The position numbers and the translations under genes were made by a program. The notes below the pieces were generated by a model. The model was given only the letters and a program-made list of their open reading frames with translations, was not told the DNA's origin and ran no database searches. Positions 16,843 through 24,938 of a stretch of DNA of 35,812 nucleotides are shown here, in pieces; position 1 is the stretch's first letter; each line of letters starts with the position of its first letter. Source of the stretch: Acidobacteriota bacterium (GTDB lineage: Bacteria > Acidobacteriota > Terriglobia > Terriglobales > Acidobacteriaceae); the NCBI GenBank assembly GCA_021846945.1, contig JAJZVZ010000034.1, forward strand, positions 1-35,812, in the 5' to 3' direction.

Positions 16843-17457
16843 ATGAATGAGTCAAAAGAAATCGACATGAACGATCAGGAGCATCCCCTGCGGGATGCCG
16901 AGGATCTTTCTCCGCGCATGCCTGCATCTCCGACCGCTCAAAACGACGCACGGCGTTTGTCCGCGGTTGCCTCTCCAAGGCGAGTATTCCCCGGCAAGCC
17001 GCAGAGCGGCCCCCACTCCGAAGAGATGCCGGGGATGAAGCGTGCAGTCGGCGCGCTGCGCATGGCGGTTCCGTTTGTACAGCGGCTTCTTCCGCTGCTC
17101 GATGGAAAGATCGGCACCGCCGTCTCCAATCTTCTGATTCCGCCTCCCCAACCCGCGCCGCCCCCAGTCAATCTCGCGCCGATTGGTGATGGACTGACCG
17201 ATCTCCAGACCCAGCACAAGGAGCTTCGGGATCAAGTTGCGGAACAGAATGCATCGCTCAAGCGCATGGCAGAACAACTGGAAGCGCTCCGGGAAGCTGC
17301 AAATCGAAGCTCCGCAGCCCAGCAGGAACTTCGCGACGACCTGGAAGCCACGACCAAAAGATTCGGCGTGGTCGCCATCGCCGCGCTGGCGCTGCTAGCC
17401 GTCACTGTCGTGCTGAACGTGTTTCTGTTTCTCCGTGTTGATCACGTGCTTCGGTAA
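16843..17457 (+). CDS. Uncharacterised tail-anchored coiled-coil protein
   Basis: A 204-residue protein I do not recognise by family. The N-terminal 75 residues are polar and look disordered. A middle part has a short hydrophobic amphipathic segment (PFVQRLLPLLDGKIG) and a Pro-rich linker (about 104-113). A coiled-coil stretch from about 120 to 170 follows (leucine/alanine heptads with many Glu, Gln and Arg), and one transmembrane helix lies close to the C-terminus (VVAIAALALLAVTVVLNVFLF). That layout would anchor it in the membrane with the bulk in the cytoplasm. GAAGGA precedes the ATG. It is divergent from DUF502 with 123 bp between. Functional assignment is not possible. Confidence 0.7.
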   Translation: MNESKEIDMNDQEHPLRDAEDLSPRMPASPTAQNDARRLSAVASPRRVFPGKPQSGPHSEEMPGMKRAVGALRMAVPFVQRLLPLLDGKIGTAVSNLLIPPPQPAPPPVNLAPIGDGLTDLQTQHKELRDQVAEQNASLKRMAEQLEALREAANRSSAAQQELRDDLEATTKRFGVVAIAALALLAVTVVLNVFLFLRVDHVLR

Positions 17458-17866
17458 TCCCCAGGTAGCAGTGCTCCCAGCGCCTGTGGAGGCGCGGCAT
17501 CGATCTGCCTGTGCGCCCATGCTTCGCAGTGGCTACGAAAGACGCCCCGGATGGTGGTGACTATAGTAATCATTTACATATCATTCCACTAACAATTGCA
17601 GCGCACCGCACGCTATTTCATATTTTCAATCTTATTATTGACGATACAAATATCTTTTTCTCTGATTTTGCTTACTTTTGCGAAGTTTCTCTTGGTAGGT
17701 GTTGCCAGTCGTATTTTTCGAGGGCTACTATGCGCATAGTTTACAAAGTTCAGCCCGTATCAGTTGTCTAGGTCCGGGATTGTGTCCACTATGCAGTTAT
17801 CCCTTCGTTCACAGAGCTTCACCAACAAGCGGCGCTGAGCAGCGTGCGTCAATGGAGTGTCTCGTC
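17458..17866. other. 409-bp intergenic region with an AT-rich core
   Basis: No convincing gene is present. The segment from about 17565 to 17700 is strongly AT-rich in a GC-rich neighbourhood, with runs such as CTATTTCATATTTTC and ATATCTTTTTCTC. The short open frames here have no family sequence. The position upstream of the GvpF/L-type gene suggests a promoter and long leader, or DNA of different origin that arrived with that gene. No tRNA, terminal repeats or integrase remains were seen. Confidence 0.6.
17638..17666 (+). promoter_or_regulatory. Candidate sigma-70 promoter in the AT-rich segment
   Basis: TTGACG at 17638-17643 is followed after exactly 17 bp by TCTGAT at 17661-17666, four of six matches to the -10 consensus. 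It would drive the GvpF/L-type gene with a leader of about 190 nt. Such matches are expected by chance in AT-rich DNA, so this is tentative. Confidence 0.3.
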
Positions 17867-18682
17867 ATGGCATGGTATGCCTACTGCATCGGTGAAAAGC
17901 AAGCATTTCCTGAGTTGGCCCGTCATCGCAAACCTGTTCCGATGGAATCCATCCACGGAGTGAGCGGCAATCAAGTCTTCCTTTACCCAGCCAGCGACCT
18001 CGCCGTAGTCGTCAGTGAACACAACGCCCAGGAAACCCTGAATCAGAAGTCGGGCGTAGACCACGCACGTGTGATCGCCGACTGCTTTCAGCACTCCACG
18101 GTGTTGCCCTTCCGCTTTGGAACCATCTTTCGGGACGATGAAACTCTTCGCAAGTCAATCCGCTCAAACCAGCGCCAGTTTCTCTCCAACATCGACAAGC
18201 TGCGCGGCAAGACCGAGATGCATTTGAAGATCTTTGTTGACGACTGCTGCACGCGCGAGGTCGACCGGCATCATCCCTCCGGAAACGTTGGGCGGCAATA
18301 TCTGAGTAATCTGCGCGAGAACGCGGCACGCACGCGCGAGCGGCAAACACGCGCGCGCGCCGTGAGCTTCCAGATGCATCGGCAATTCCTGCCTCTGGAT
18401 GAAGAAGTAAGTTGCAGGCTCACCGAGAGCGGCAAGATGGTGCTCGATATCGCCCATCTCATCGACCGCAAATGTGTGGAGCGCTACCAGAACAAATTCG
18501 CCACTACCAGCGCCATGATGCGGGAGTGCCAGATGCAGCTCTCCGGTCCCTGGCCGCCGTATCATTTTGTACATCGCCTGACGCGCCCAGCTCACTCGCA
18601 GCCGGCAGCGGCTGATCACCGGGAGGTTCTGCCAGTGCCTGCGGCAATGCCCGCCCTTGAGCCCGCCCCAGCGCTTGTATAA
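17867..18682 (+). CDS. GvpF/GvpL family protein (orphan gas-vesicle-type)
   Basis: A 271-residue soluble protein of the GvpL/GvpF family. In gas-vesicle producers these are minor proteins that bind the shell protein GvpA and help assembly. Signatures seen are the N-terminal WYAYCIGE, VLPFRFGTIFRDDETLR (the LPxRFGT block), GKTEMHLKIF, RQYLSNLRENA, and the terminal SGPWPPYHFV, which is the family's best-known motif. The start at 17867 is chosen because GGAG lies 9 nt upstream and the family sequence begins there; the frame is open further upstream without similarity. The last 30 residues are Pro/Ala-rich. No gvpA or other gas-vesicle gene is in the window, so its role here is unclear and may not involve gas vesicles. 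Confidence 0.85.
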   Translation: MAWYAYCIGEKQAFPELARHRKPVPMESIHGVSGNQVFLYPASDLAVVVSEHNAQETLNQKSGVDHARVIADCFQHSTVLPFRFGTIFRDDETLRKSIRSNQRQFLSNIDKLRGKTEMHLKIFVDDCCTREVDRHHPSGNVGRQYLSNLRENAARTRERQTRARAVSFQMHRQFLPLDEEVSCRLTESGKMVLDIAHLIDRKCVERYQNKFATTSAMMRECQMQLSGPWPPYHFVHRLTRPAHSQPAAADHREVLPVPAAMPALEPAPALV

Positions 18683-18718
18683 GCCGGCGCAAGTTGCCCT
18701 GCCCGGCACTCCAGATAA

Positions 18719-18744
18719 AGAGCTCCGGTCAATGCCGGGGCTCT
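18719..18744 (+). terminator. Hairpin terminator after the GvpF/L gene
   Basis: A 10-bp stem (AGAGCTCCGG / CCGGGGCTCT, one G-U pair) with a 6-nt loop lies 36 bp after the stop and is followed by CTTGTGCTTG. It sits between two convergent genes. The T-richness is modest. Confidence 0.55.
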
Positions 18745-18834
18745 CTTGTGCTTGAAGCGCGGCCTTGTCCTCAACGCTCTGCCTAAATTCCACCGCGGAA
18801 CGGGAATCCATCGTACCGTCAATATTGCGGTCAA

Positions 18835-19245
18835 TTAACGCCAGCTTACGGCCAGATGCCAGCGCAAATTGCGTTCCGCCGCCTTGCGGAGCACGCGCTC
18901 GTATGCATGGAGTTCTTTAAGCACCGGCAACGTCTCGGAACCGAGGGCAGTGGGAGACGCGATCAGAAAATCCATCAGTACCCGTACCGTGAGCAGCCCT
19001 TCAGAGGCCTCAAACCACTGCGGTCGTGGCAACACACAACCAGGATCCTGTCTTCCGCCACCTTGATCGAGCAGCAGCGCAATCGAATTCTCATCCGCGG
19101 AAAAAAAGGTGAGAAACGGACTCACCTTGAGCCGTTCGGCCAGCTTTTCCAGCGCGTCTTCATTCCGGGCCAGAGCCTGTCCGTTCACGAAGATATCAAA
19201 ACCCGGATCTTCCCCTTCAACGACAATGTATAAGCTCGCAGCCAT
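18835..19245 (-). CDS. Conserved protein of unknown function
   Basis: A 136-residue soluble protein without signal peptide or membrane segment. The sequence beginning AASLYIVVEGEDPGFDIFVNG and ending YERVLRKAAERNLRWHLAVSWR has the even, conserved look of a real small protein, and I have a loose recollection of similar ones in other genomes, but I know of no function. The middle (SPFLTFFSADEN) and a Trp-rich PRPQWFEASEGLLTVRVLMDFL segment are notable. It lies 186 bp downstream of pnp on the same strand, beyond a strong terminator, and is convergent with the GvpF/L gene. No motif points to an enzymatic role. Confidence 0.7.
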   Translation of the reverse strand: MAASLYIVVEGEDPGFDIFVNGQALARNEDALEKLAERLKVSPFLTFFSADENSIALLLDQGGGRQDPGCVLPRPQWFEASEGLLTVRVLMDFLIASPTALGSETLPVLKELHAYERVLRKAAERNLRWHLAVSWR

Positions 19246-19376
19246 CCTTATGAGTCTAGTGTCGAAAAGAGCCGACGAACAGAAAAATCCCGCAAGGTCA
19301 CCCAGACTGTCACTAGGCCGCCGCGAGCGATACGCTCACGCAGGACCAAGCCTGGATGAACGAAAATGTGCTGAAA

Positions 19377-19407
19377 CAAAGGCCCGGACGATGAGTCCGG
19401 GCCTTTG
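19377..19407 (-). terminator. Rho-independent terminator of pnp
   Basis: A perfect 13-bp stem (CAAAGGCCCGGAC / GTCCGGGCCTTTG) with a 5-nt loop lies 25 bp past the pnp stop. On the minus strand the stem ends in a run reading TTTGTTTCAG, which fits a factor-independent terminator. Confidence 0.85.
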
Positions 19408-19431
19408 CTTCCAGTGCCGTGCAACCAGCGG

Positions 19432-21861
19432 CTAGCTGTGGCTGCCGCCGCCCGGTCCGCGCCCGCCACCGGGCCTGCGGCGACGGCGACGGCGGTTGTT
19501 ATTGGACGGACGTCCGCCGCCCGAAGACGGACCGGCATGAACCGGCGTTCCCTCGGTGCGGTTGAAGTTGGGTTCGCTCTCTTCGTCGAACTCCGCGCCT
19601 TCTTCCTCGTCGAAGTCTTCGCCGCCTTCGATCAGGATGGTGCTCTGATTGGATCGCGGCTGGCGCTCGTCAAACTCACTCCCGGGATTTCCGGAAGGAG
19701 CCGGCGCCTCGAATGACGCGGGAGCAGCGTCCTCTGCGGCGTCTGCGGAAGCCTGCGCCAGCTTGGCTTTCTGTTCCTTGATCAACGCCTTGCGGCTCAG
19801 CTTGATGCGGTTGCCCTCGATGGCCAGAACCTTGACCATCACCTGATCGCCTTCGCGCAGCTCGTCTTTCACCTCTTTCACGCGATGCTCGGCAATCTCG
19901 GAGATGTGCAGCAATCCGTCCGTGCCAGGAAATAGCTCCACAAAGGCGCCAAACTCCGCCAGCCGGACCACCTTGCCCAGATAAGTCTTGCCCACCTCGG
20001 GAACTGCGGTGACGTCATTGATCATCGCCATTGCCTTCTTCAGGCCATCGGCATCGCTGGAAGCAACGCTGACCTTGCCGCTGTCATCCACGTCGATCTT
20101 GGCGCCGGTCTGCTCAACAATGCCGCGGATGGTGGCGCCGCCCTTGCCGATCAGGTCGCGAATCTTGTCGACCGGAATCTGGATGGTCTCGATGCGAGGC
20201 GCATACTGCGAGCGTTCCTGCCGCGGTCCGCTGATTGCCGCGTCCATCTTGTCCAGCAGGAAGAGCCGGCCCCGTCGCGCCTGTTCCATGGCCTGCTGCA
20301 GGATCTCGCGGGTCAGCCCGCCGATCTTGATGTCCATCTGCAGGGCGGTGATTCCCTTGCGCGTGCCGGCAACCTTGAAGTCCATGTCGCCGTAGTGGTC
20401 TTCCGCTCCGGCAATATCGGTGAGGATCGCGTAGTTGTCGCCCTCCTTCACCAGCCCCATAGCTACACCGGCGACGGCACCGCTCAAAGCAATGCCGGCA
20501 TCGTAGAGCGCCAGGCTCGCGCCGCAGACCGAAGCCATTGACGATGAGCCATTGGACTCCAGAATGTCCGACACAATGCGGATGGAATAGGGCGACTCAT
20601 CCGCGTTGGGAAGAACCGCGGAGACAGCGCGCTCAGCCAGAGCGCCATGACCGATTTCGCGCCGGCCCACGCCGGACATACGGCCAGTTTCACCAACGCT
20701 GAAGGGTGGAAAGTTGTAGTGAAGCATGAAGTTTTTCCTCTGCTCGCCTTCATAGCTTTCCAAGCGCTGGCTCTCGTCCGGAGTTCCCAGCGTGGCCGTG
20801 ACCAGGGCCTGCGTCTCGCCGCGCGTGAAGAGCGCCGACCCGTGCGTGCGCGGCAATACGCCGGTCTCGATGCTGATGGGGCGAATCTCATCGAAGGCGC
20901 GGCGATCCGGGCGAATCCGGTCCTTGGTTACTTGCTCGCGGAAGATCCGCTCGCGGAGATGCTCGTAGTAATGCGCCAGCTTCTTTTTGCCCTCCGCATC
21001 CTCAGCGGGCAGCCCGGCGGCCAGTTCGTCCTTGATCTGCTTGATGAGGGCGTAACTTTCTGTCTTGCCGTGCGTCTTGGTGTCGAGGGCGTCCTTCAGG
21101 CGATCGCCGATCTTCGCCTTGAGAGCCTCGTAATAGACTGTGTCGAACTCTGGCGGAGTGAAGCTGCGCTTGGACTTGCCCGCCTTGGCCACCAGATCCT
21201 CGATGCCGGCAACAATCTTCTTAATCTGTTCATGCGCAAACTCGATGGCAGCCAGCACCACCTCTTCGGTCTCTTCCTTGGCGCCTGACTCGATCATCAC
21301 AATACCGTCTTTGTGACCGACGACCATGATGTTGACTGTGGTAAGAGCGCGCTCGGCGTAGGTGGGATTGACGACAAATTCGCCATTCACGCGGCCAATC
21401 CGCACTGCTCCCACCGTGGTGCCGAAGGGGATGTCGGACAGAGCCAGCGCGGCGGCCGCGGCGTTGATTGCAACCACATCCGGATCGTTCTCCTTGTCGG
21501 CGGAGAAGACCAGCGCAATGATCTGCGTCTCGTTCCTGAAACCGTCAGGAAAGAGAGGTCGGATGGGCCGGTCTATCTGGCGGGCGGTCAGGATCTCCTT
21601 TTCGCTGGGCCGGCCCTCGCGCTTGATAAAGCCGCCGGGGATGCGCCCGCCGGCATAGGTGTACTCGCGGTAGTCCACGGTAAGGGGGAAGAAATCGATG
21701 CCCTCTCTGACGTCGGGTGAAGCCACGGCGGTGGCGAGAACTACGGTTTCTCCCGTGGTGACCAGTGAGGCCCCGGATGCTTGCTTGGCCATGCGGCCGG
21801 TCTCAAAGACCAAACGCTTGCCGCCGGCAAGTTCGACGGCGATTTCATGCTTGTTAGACAT
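19432..21861 (-). CDS. pnp: Polyribonucleotide nucleotidyltransferase (PNPase)
   Basis: An 809-residue phosphorolytic 3'-5' exoribonuclease, a trimer that degrades mRNA and forms degradosomes with RNase E in many bacteria. In order: the first RNase PH domain (with the GRIPGGFIKREGRPSEKE block), an all-helical linker, the second, catalytic RNase PH domain (FMLHYNFPPFSVGETG, ISGAVAGVAMGLV), a KH domain (IRDLIGKGGATIRGI) and an S1 domain (GKVVRLAEFGAFVELFPGTDGLLHISEI). The protein runs about 100 residues beyond the S1 domain: first an acidic stretch (DFDEEEGAEFDEESE), then an Arg/Gly-rich end (NNNRRRRRRRPGGGRG). The gene follows rpsO, as in most bacteria. The tail resembles RNA-binding or protein-docking tails in other PNPases. 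Confidence 0.97.
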   Translation of the reverse strand: MSNKHEIAVELAGGKRLVFETGRMAKQASGASLVTTGETVVLATAVASPDVREGIDFFPLTVDYREYTYAGGRIPGGFIKREGRPSEKEILTARQIDRPIRPLFPDGFRNETQIIALVFSADKENDPDVVAINAAAAALALSDIPFGTTVGAVRIGRVNGEFVVNPTYAERALTTVNIMVVGHKDGIVMIESGAKEETEEVVLAAIEFAHEQIKKIVAGIEDLVAKAGKSKRSFTPPEFDTVYYEALKAKIGDRLKDALDTKTHGKTESYALIKQIKDELAAGLPAEDAEGKKKLAHYYEHLRERIFREQVTKDRIRPDRRAFDEIRPISIETGVLPRTHGSALFTRGETQALVTATLGTPDESQRLESYEGEQRKNFMLHYNFPPFSVGETGRMSGVGRREIGHGALAERAVSAVLPNADESPYSIRIVSDILESNGSSSMASVCGASLALYDAGIALSGAVAGVAMGLVKEGDNYAILTDIAGAEDHYGDMDFKVAGTRKGITALQMDIKIGGLTREILQQAMEQARRGRLFLLDKMDAAISGPRQERSQYAPRIETIQIPVDKIRDLIGKGGATIRGIVEQTGAKIDVDDSGKVSVASSDADGLKKAMAMINDVTAVPEVGKTYLGKVVRLAEFGAFVELFPGTDGLLHISEIAEHRVKEVKDELREGDQVMVKVLAIEGNRIKLSRKALIKEQKAKLAQASADAAEDAAPASFEAPAPSGNPGSEFDERQPRSNQSTILIEGGEDFDEEEGAEFDEESEPNFNRTEGTPVHAGPSSGGGRPSNNNRRRRRRRPGGGRGPGGGSHS

Positions 21862-22000
21862 AGTGTCCTCTTTTCATTGTGTTCGCTTGGGAAATTCGTG
21901 GAAGGAAGGCGCCGCATGGCGTGGAGATGACAGCAGGACGCGCCGATACACCTAACGTGTACGCGGCAGCGGATTCTCCTGATCTGTCTGGATGATTGTG

Positions 22001-22038
22001 AGGCCGGACTGCGCACAAGCGATAGCTGTGCGCAGGCC
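22001..22038 (-). promoter_or_regulatory. Hairpin in the rpsO-pnp intergenic region
   Basis: An 8-bp perfect inverted repeat, CTGCGCAC / GTGCGCAG, with an 11-nt loop lies between rpsO and pnp, and flanking AGGC/GCCT can extend it past a bulge. In Escherichia coli a hairpin at the same place is cut by RNase III and used by PNPase to limit its own mRNA. Position and shape fit; function here is inferred. Confidence 0.4.
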
Positions 22039-22149
22039 CTGGCAGCGAATGAAATTCGCCAGGTACGCCTTGGCCCCAGATTCTGCGGGGAATGTGGGCC
22101 ATGACCAATGTCCGGTCTGGGCGCTTCCGGGTCAATGCGGACTTTCTGA

Positions 22150-22416
22150 TTACTTGCGGATACCGAGTTTGCCGATCACGTCGCGGTAGCGATCCGAATC
22201 GTGCGCTTTCAGGTAGTCCAGCAGACGGCGGCGCTTGCTCACCAGCATCAACAGTCCACGCCGGGATGCGTGGTCCTTGCTGTGGGTTTTGAAGTGCTCG
22301 GTCAATTCGCCAATCCGCTCACTCAGAATCGCGATCTGGACCTCCGGAGAACCGGTGTCCGTGTCATGGGTGCGGAAGCGTGCAATCACGTTAGTTTTCT
22401 TCTGGGTCGCCAGCAC
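22150..22416 (-). CDS. rpsO: 30S ribosomal protein S15
   Basis: The 88-residue small-subunit protein S15, which binds the central domain of 16S rRNA and helps bridge the two ribosomal subunits. The sequence has the family pattern throughout: [41 protein letters not shown], and [14 protein letters not shown]. Length is normal for the family. It is followed by pnp on the same strand after 288 bp, the conserved arrangement in bacteria. S15 often controls its own translation; no clear leader structure could be picked out in the 195-bp upstream spacer. Confidence 0.97.
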   Translation of the reverse strand: MLATQKKTNVIARFRTHDTDTGSPEVQIAILSERIGELTEHFKTHSKDHASRRGLLMLVSKRRRLLDYLKAHDSDRYRDVIGKLGIRK

Positions 22417-22611
22417 GGCGTGTGTTGCTCCTCTTCTTTTCTCGAATCCACTCTTCAGTGTCTATTGTGAGATTACCATGAATGGACCCTGACTGGAAAT
22501 CAAAACCCGCAAAGGAACCATCGCGGAAAGCTATAGCCATCAACGCGCTCAGACGCGGCACGGCGGTTCGTTGAGACGCTCCATTTGCAGCCTGGTCTCG
22601 CGTTCCCGCGC

Positions 22612-23670
22612 CTATTGCTGTGCCGGCCCCAGCCAATAATTCGCCCGTGCCACGATGCGCGCCCCGTAGTCCTGCTTCGTCCGCACCCGGATGGTATGCA
22701 GGCCGGGTGCCGGATTCGAAGGGCTGAAGGAAATCAGGTAGCGATTGCGCACGTGCTTGGCGGCATTGACGACACGCTGCTCGAATCCCTTGTCACCTGC
22801 GAAACTGGTGTATTCTCCCCCGCTCATCTGGGCAATCTCTTTGGCCACGTTCTTCTTAAATGCCTTCACGATCATCACCAGGGCGGAAACCATGTTCATG
22901 GTGGGATCCTCGCCGGGACTTTTCACGTCATGCGTGAATTCAGCGCGCGAGGGTGAAAACGAGATGCTCATGACCAGCACGTCGGACCGGCCGATCTTCC
23001 CGATCAACTGCACCGGCTTGGTGTGCTTGCTGCCGTGATCGCGCCTCTCGCTGATCAGTAGCAGGACCCGCCTGAATCGTTCCGGTTGCGTATCCAGCAG
23101 ATCGACCCCGTAACTGATGGTGTCGAGGATGGCCGCGCCGCCATCGCCCGGCTGGAGGTTTTCGAGGGCATTCTCCACGTCGGCCTCCGAGTGCGTATAG
23201 TCGCAGATCAGGTGCGGCGCCGAATCAAAACCAATGAGGGCAGCCTCGCTTCCGGGGGAGGCAAGAAAGAGATCCAGCAGCGGACCCATCCTGGCAAGCT
23301 TGCCGAACTCGAGCACGCTCGCGCCGCCCAGTTCGACTGCCACCACCAGCGCCACCGGCGCCGTGTCCATCTCCGGCTGAACCCGGATCTTCTGCGGCAC
23401 TCCATTGTCTTCCAGGACAAAATCACTTGGTTTCAGGCCGTAAAGGATGCCGCCGCCGCGCTTCTCCACCAGTGTGGGAACCAGCACTTCCGTTGTCGTC
23501 ACGCGCAGTGTGGGAGCTTCCTGCTGGCGAGGCATCGGCTTCGGAGGCTCAATCGGGGGCAGCTTTTGAGCCGTTGCCGCCGCGGCGGATCCCAGAACCA
23601 TCGCCGCCGACAGAATTGCCAAACCGGGTATTCCAATTCTCACGATCCAAATGACTCCAGACTCCATCAT
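22612..23670 (-). CDS. VWFA-related secreted protein (Acidobacteria-type)
   Basis: A 352-residue exported protein of the VWFA-related domain family typical of Acidobacteria. It has a signal peptide to about residue 35 (ending AAATAQ), then the conserved TTEVLVPTLVEKRGGGILYGLKPSDFVLEDNG entry, a von Willebrand A-type domain, and a C-terminal beta-rich part (RNRYLISFSPSNPAPGLHTIRVRTK). The metal-ion site normally formed by Asp-x-Ser-x-Ser is replaced by VELGGAS, so metal-dependent ligand binding may be lost. It is likely periplasmic or surface-exposed; the role is unknown. Many paralogues usually occur per acidobacterial genome. The small gene upstream, on the same strand, is close enough to share its transcript. 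Confidence 0.85.
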   Translation of the reverse strand: MMESGVIWIVRIGIPGLAILSAAMVLGSAAAATAQKLPPIEPPKPMPRQQEAPTLRVTTTEVLVPTLVEKRGGGILYGLKPSDFVLEDNGVPQKIRVQPEMDTAPVALVVAVELGGASVLEFGKLARMGPLLDLFLASPGSEAALIGFDSAPHLICDYTHSEADVENALENLQPGDGGAAILDTISYGVDLLDTQPERFRRVLLLISERRDHGSKHTKPVQLIGKIGRSDVLVMSISFSPSRAEFTHDVKSPGEDPTMNMVSALVMIVKAFKKNVAKEIAQMSGGEYTSFAGDKGFEQRVVNAAKHVRNRYLISFSPSNPAPGLHTIRVRTKQDYGARIVARANYWLGPAQQ

Positions 23671-23687
23671 AGGGAACTCCGCCCCGT

Positions 23688-23918
23688 TCAGGCCCGCTTG
23701 CGCACCTCGCGGTGCAAGCGGCCCGTCCAGGCAAGAAAATCCAGCAGTTCCCGCCGCGAAGCCCAGAAAAATCCCAGGAAGCCGCGCGCCGTAAGCCCCT
23801 CAGCCCATTGGCCGGAATACGTTTCGACCCGCCAGCGCAGGTACTCGCTGCGCCACGGCGCCAGCCGGTGGCCCCGCGTCGCATTCCAGAGGAAACGGAT
23901 CGGAGCGAACAAGATCAT
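23688..23918 (-). CDS. Small conserved basic protein of unknown function
   Basis: A 76-residue basic protein with many aromatic residues. The segment RFLWNATRGHRLAPWRSEYLRWRVETYSG has a distinctive Trp/Arg pattern that I believe recurs in small acidobacterial proteins, which favours a real gene. The ATG has GGAAAGGG directly before it, though spacing is short. It lies between flgL and the VWFA-related gene, separated from the latter by 17 bp, so those two may be co-transcribed. No enzymatic motif or membrane segment is visible. Confidence 0.6.
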   Translation of the reverse strand: MILFAPIRFLWNATRGHRLAPWRSEYLRWRVETYSGQWAEGLTARGFLGFFWASRRELLDFLAWTGRLHREVRKRA

Positions 23919-23974
23919 ACCCTTTCCAAGTTGAGTATAGATGGCCGCGGCTCAAACTTTGGAATGTAGGCTGG

Positions 23975-24877
23975 CTACAGCTTGTCAAAGAGGCTCCCCG
24001 AACCCAGTTGCGAAATCACGCTCATCAGCGCCGTTTGCTGCGTCTCCGCCAGGGAAAGCTGTGTAGCCACCTGGGCCGCATCGGCCTGCATCAGGTTCGT
24101 CTGGGCCGTGGTCAGTTGCGTCTTCTCGCTTGTCACCGAGTCAGAAGCAGCCGTAAGCCGGCTAATTGAGTCATCGATGACGACGCGCTGCTGCGAGAGA
24201 TAGCCGAGGGCGGTATTGAGCGAGGCGGTATCCGCAGCGGCCTGCGCGGCGTTGACGGTGCCGCTGGCGTAATCAGCGACGAGGTTGTTCAGCGCGCCAA
24301 AGACGCTGTTCGCGCCGCTCCCCAAAAAGATCTGGTCGCCGGGCACATTCAATTGAACACGCTGGCCGTTGGGCGTCTCGATATAATTGACACCCCCGTC
24401 GCCGCCGTAGCTCGTGACGGCGGGAGACGACGCAGTAGAAGTGCTGAAAGGAGCAGTGGAACTCTTGCCGCCTGCAAAGATGTATTGCCCCTGATAGCTG
24501 GTATTGGCCAGCGACTGCACTTCATCGAGAATGCCGGAGATCTGGCTGGCAACCGATTTGACATCGCCTGGACTCATGGTGCCGTTGTTGGCGCTCGTCG
24601 CCAGCGAGATCGCCTGCGTAAGCTGAGAGACCACGCTGCCCAGAGCAGAGTCCGCCACCTGCAACCGGCCCTCCACCAGACTGGAGCTTTGCGTGAAGGT
24701 GTCATCCCGCTGGATCTGGTTGAGCAGCAGCACGTTCTCCCCGGCGGCCAACGGATCATCGCTCAGCGAGTTCACGCGCACGCCGCTTGACAGCTCCTGC
24801 GACCATTGCTGCTGCCTGAGCTGGGTCTGATCAAGCGCATTGGCCAGGTTTGAGACATAGTTCGGATCTACCCGCAT
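23975..24877 (-). CDS. flgL: Flagellar hook-associated protein 3 (hook-filament junction)
   Basis: A 300-residue structural protein that forms one layer of the junction between hook and filament, exported by the flagellar type III system. It has the flagellin-like N-terminal helix (LANALDQTQLRQQQWSQELSSG followed by SDDPLAAGEN) and the C-terminal helix (QLSLAETQQTALMSVISQLGSGSLFDKL). The middle part is Ser/Ala/Gly-rich. The ATG at 24877 is chosen because GGAGAG lies before it and family sequence starts immediately; the open frame extends to 24961. It is the last gene of the flagellar cluster, 61 bp after flgK. Confidence 0.92.
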   Translation of the reverse strand: MRVDPNYVSNLANALDQTQLRQQQWSQELSSGVRVNSLSDDPLAAGENVLLLNQIQRDDTFTQSSSLVEGRLQVADSALGSVVSQLTQAISLATSANNGTMSPGDVKSVASQISGILDEVQSLANTSYQGQYIFAGGKSSTAPFSTSTASSPAVTSYGGDGGVNYIETPNGQRVQLNVPGDQIFLGSGANSVFGALNNLVADYASGTVNAAQAAADTASLNTALGYLSQQRVVIDDSISRLTAASDSVTSEKTQLTTAQTNLMQADAAQVATQLSLAETQQTALMSVISQLGSGSLFDKL

Positions 24878-24938
24878 GAGTTCTCTCCAAGAAAAAGCCG
24901 GCTGCCAGCTTTCAGCCGCCTGCTCACCCTCTGTTGCA

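Noticed and set aside
17511..17771. 86-codon open frame in the AT-rich segment
   Set aside because: No ribosome site, no recognisable family and composition typical of translated AT-rich spacer.
17458..17866. Genomic-island attachment site
   Set aside because: No tRNA, direct repeats or integrase remains could be found around the AT-rich segment.
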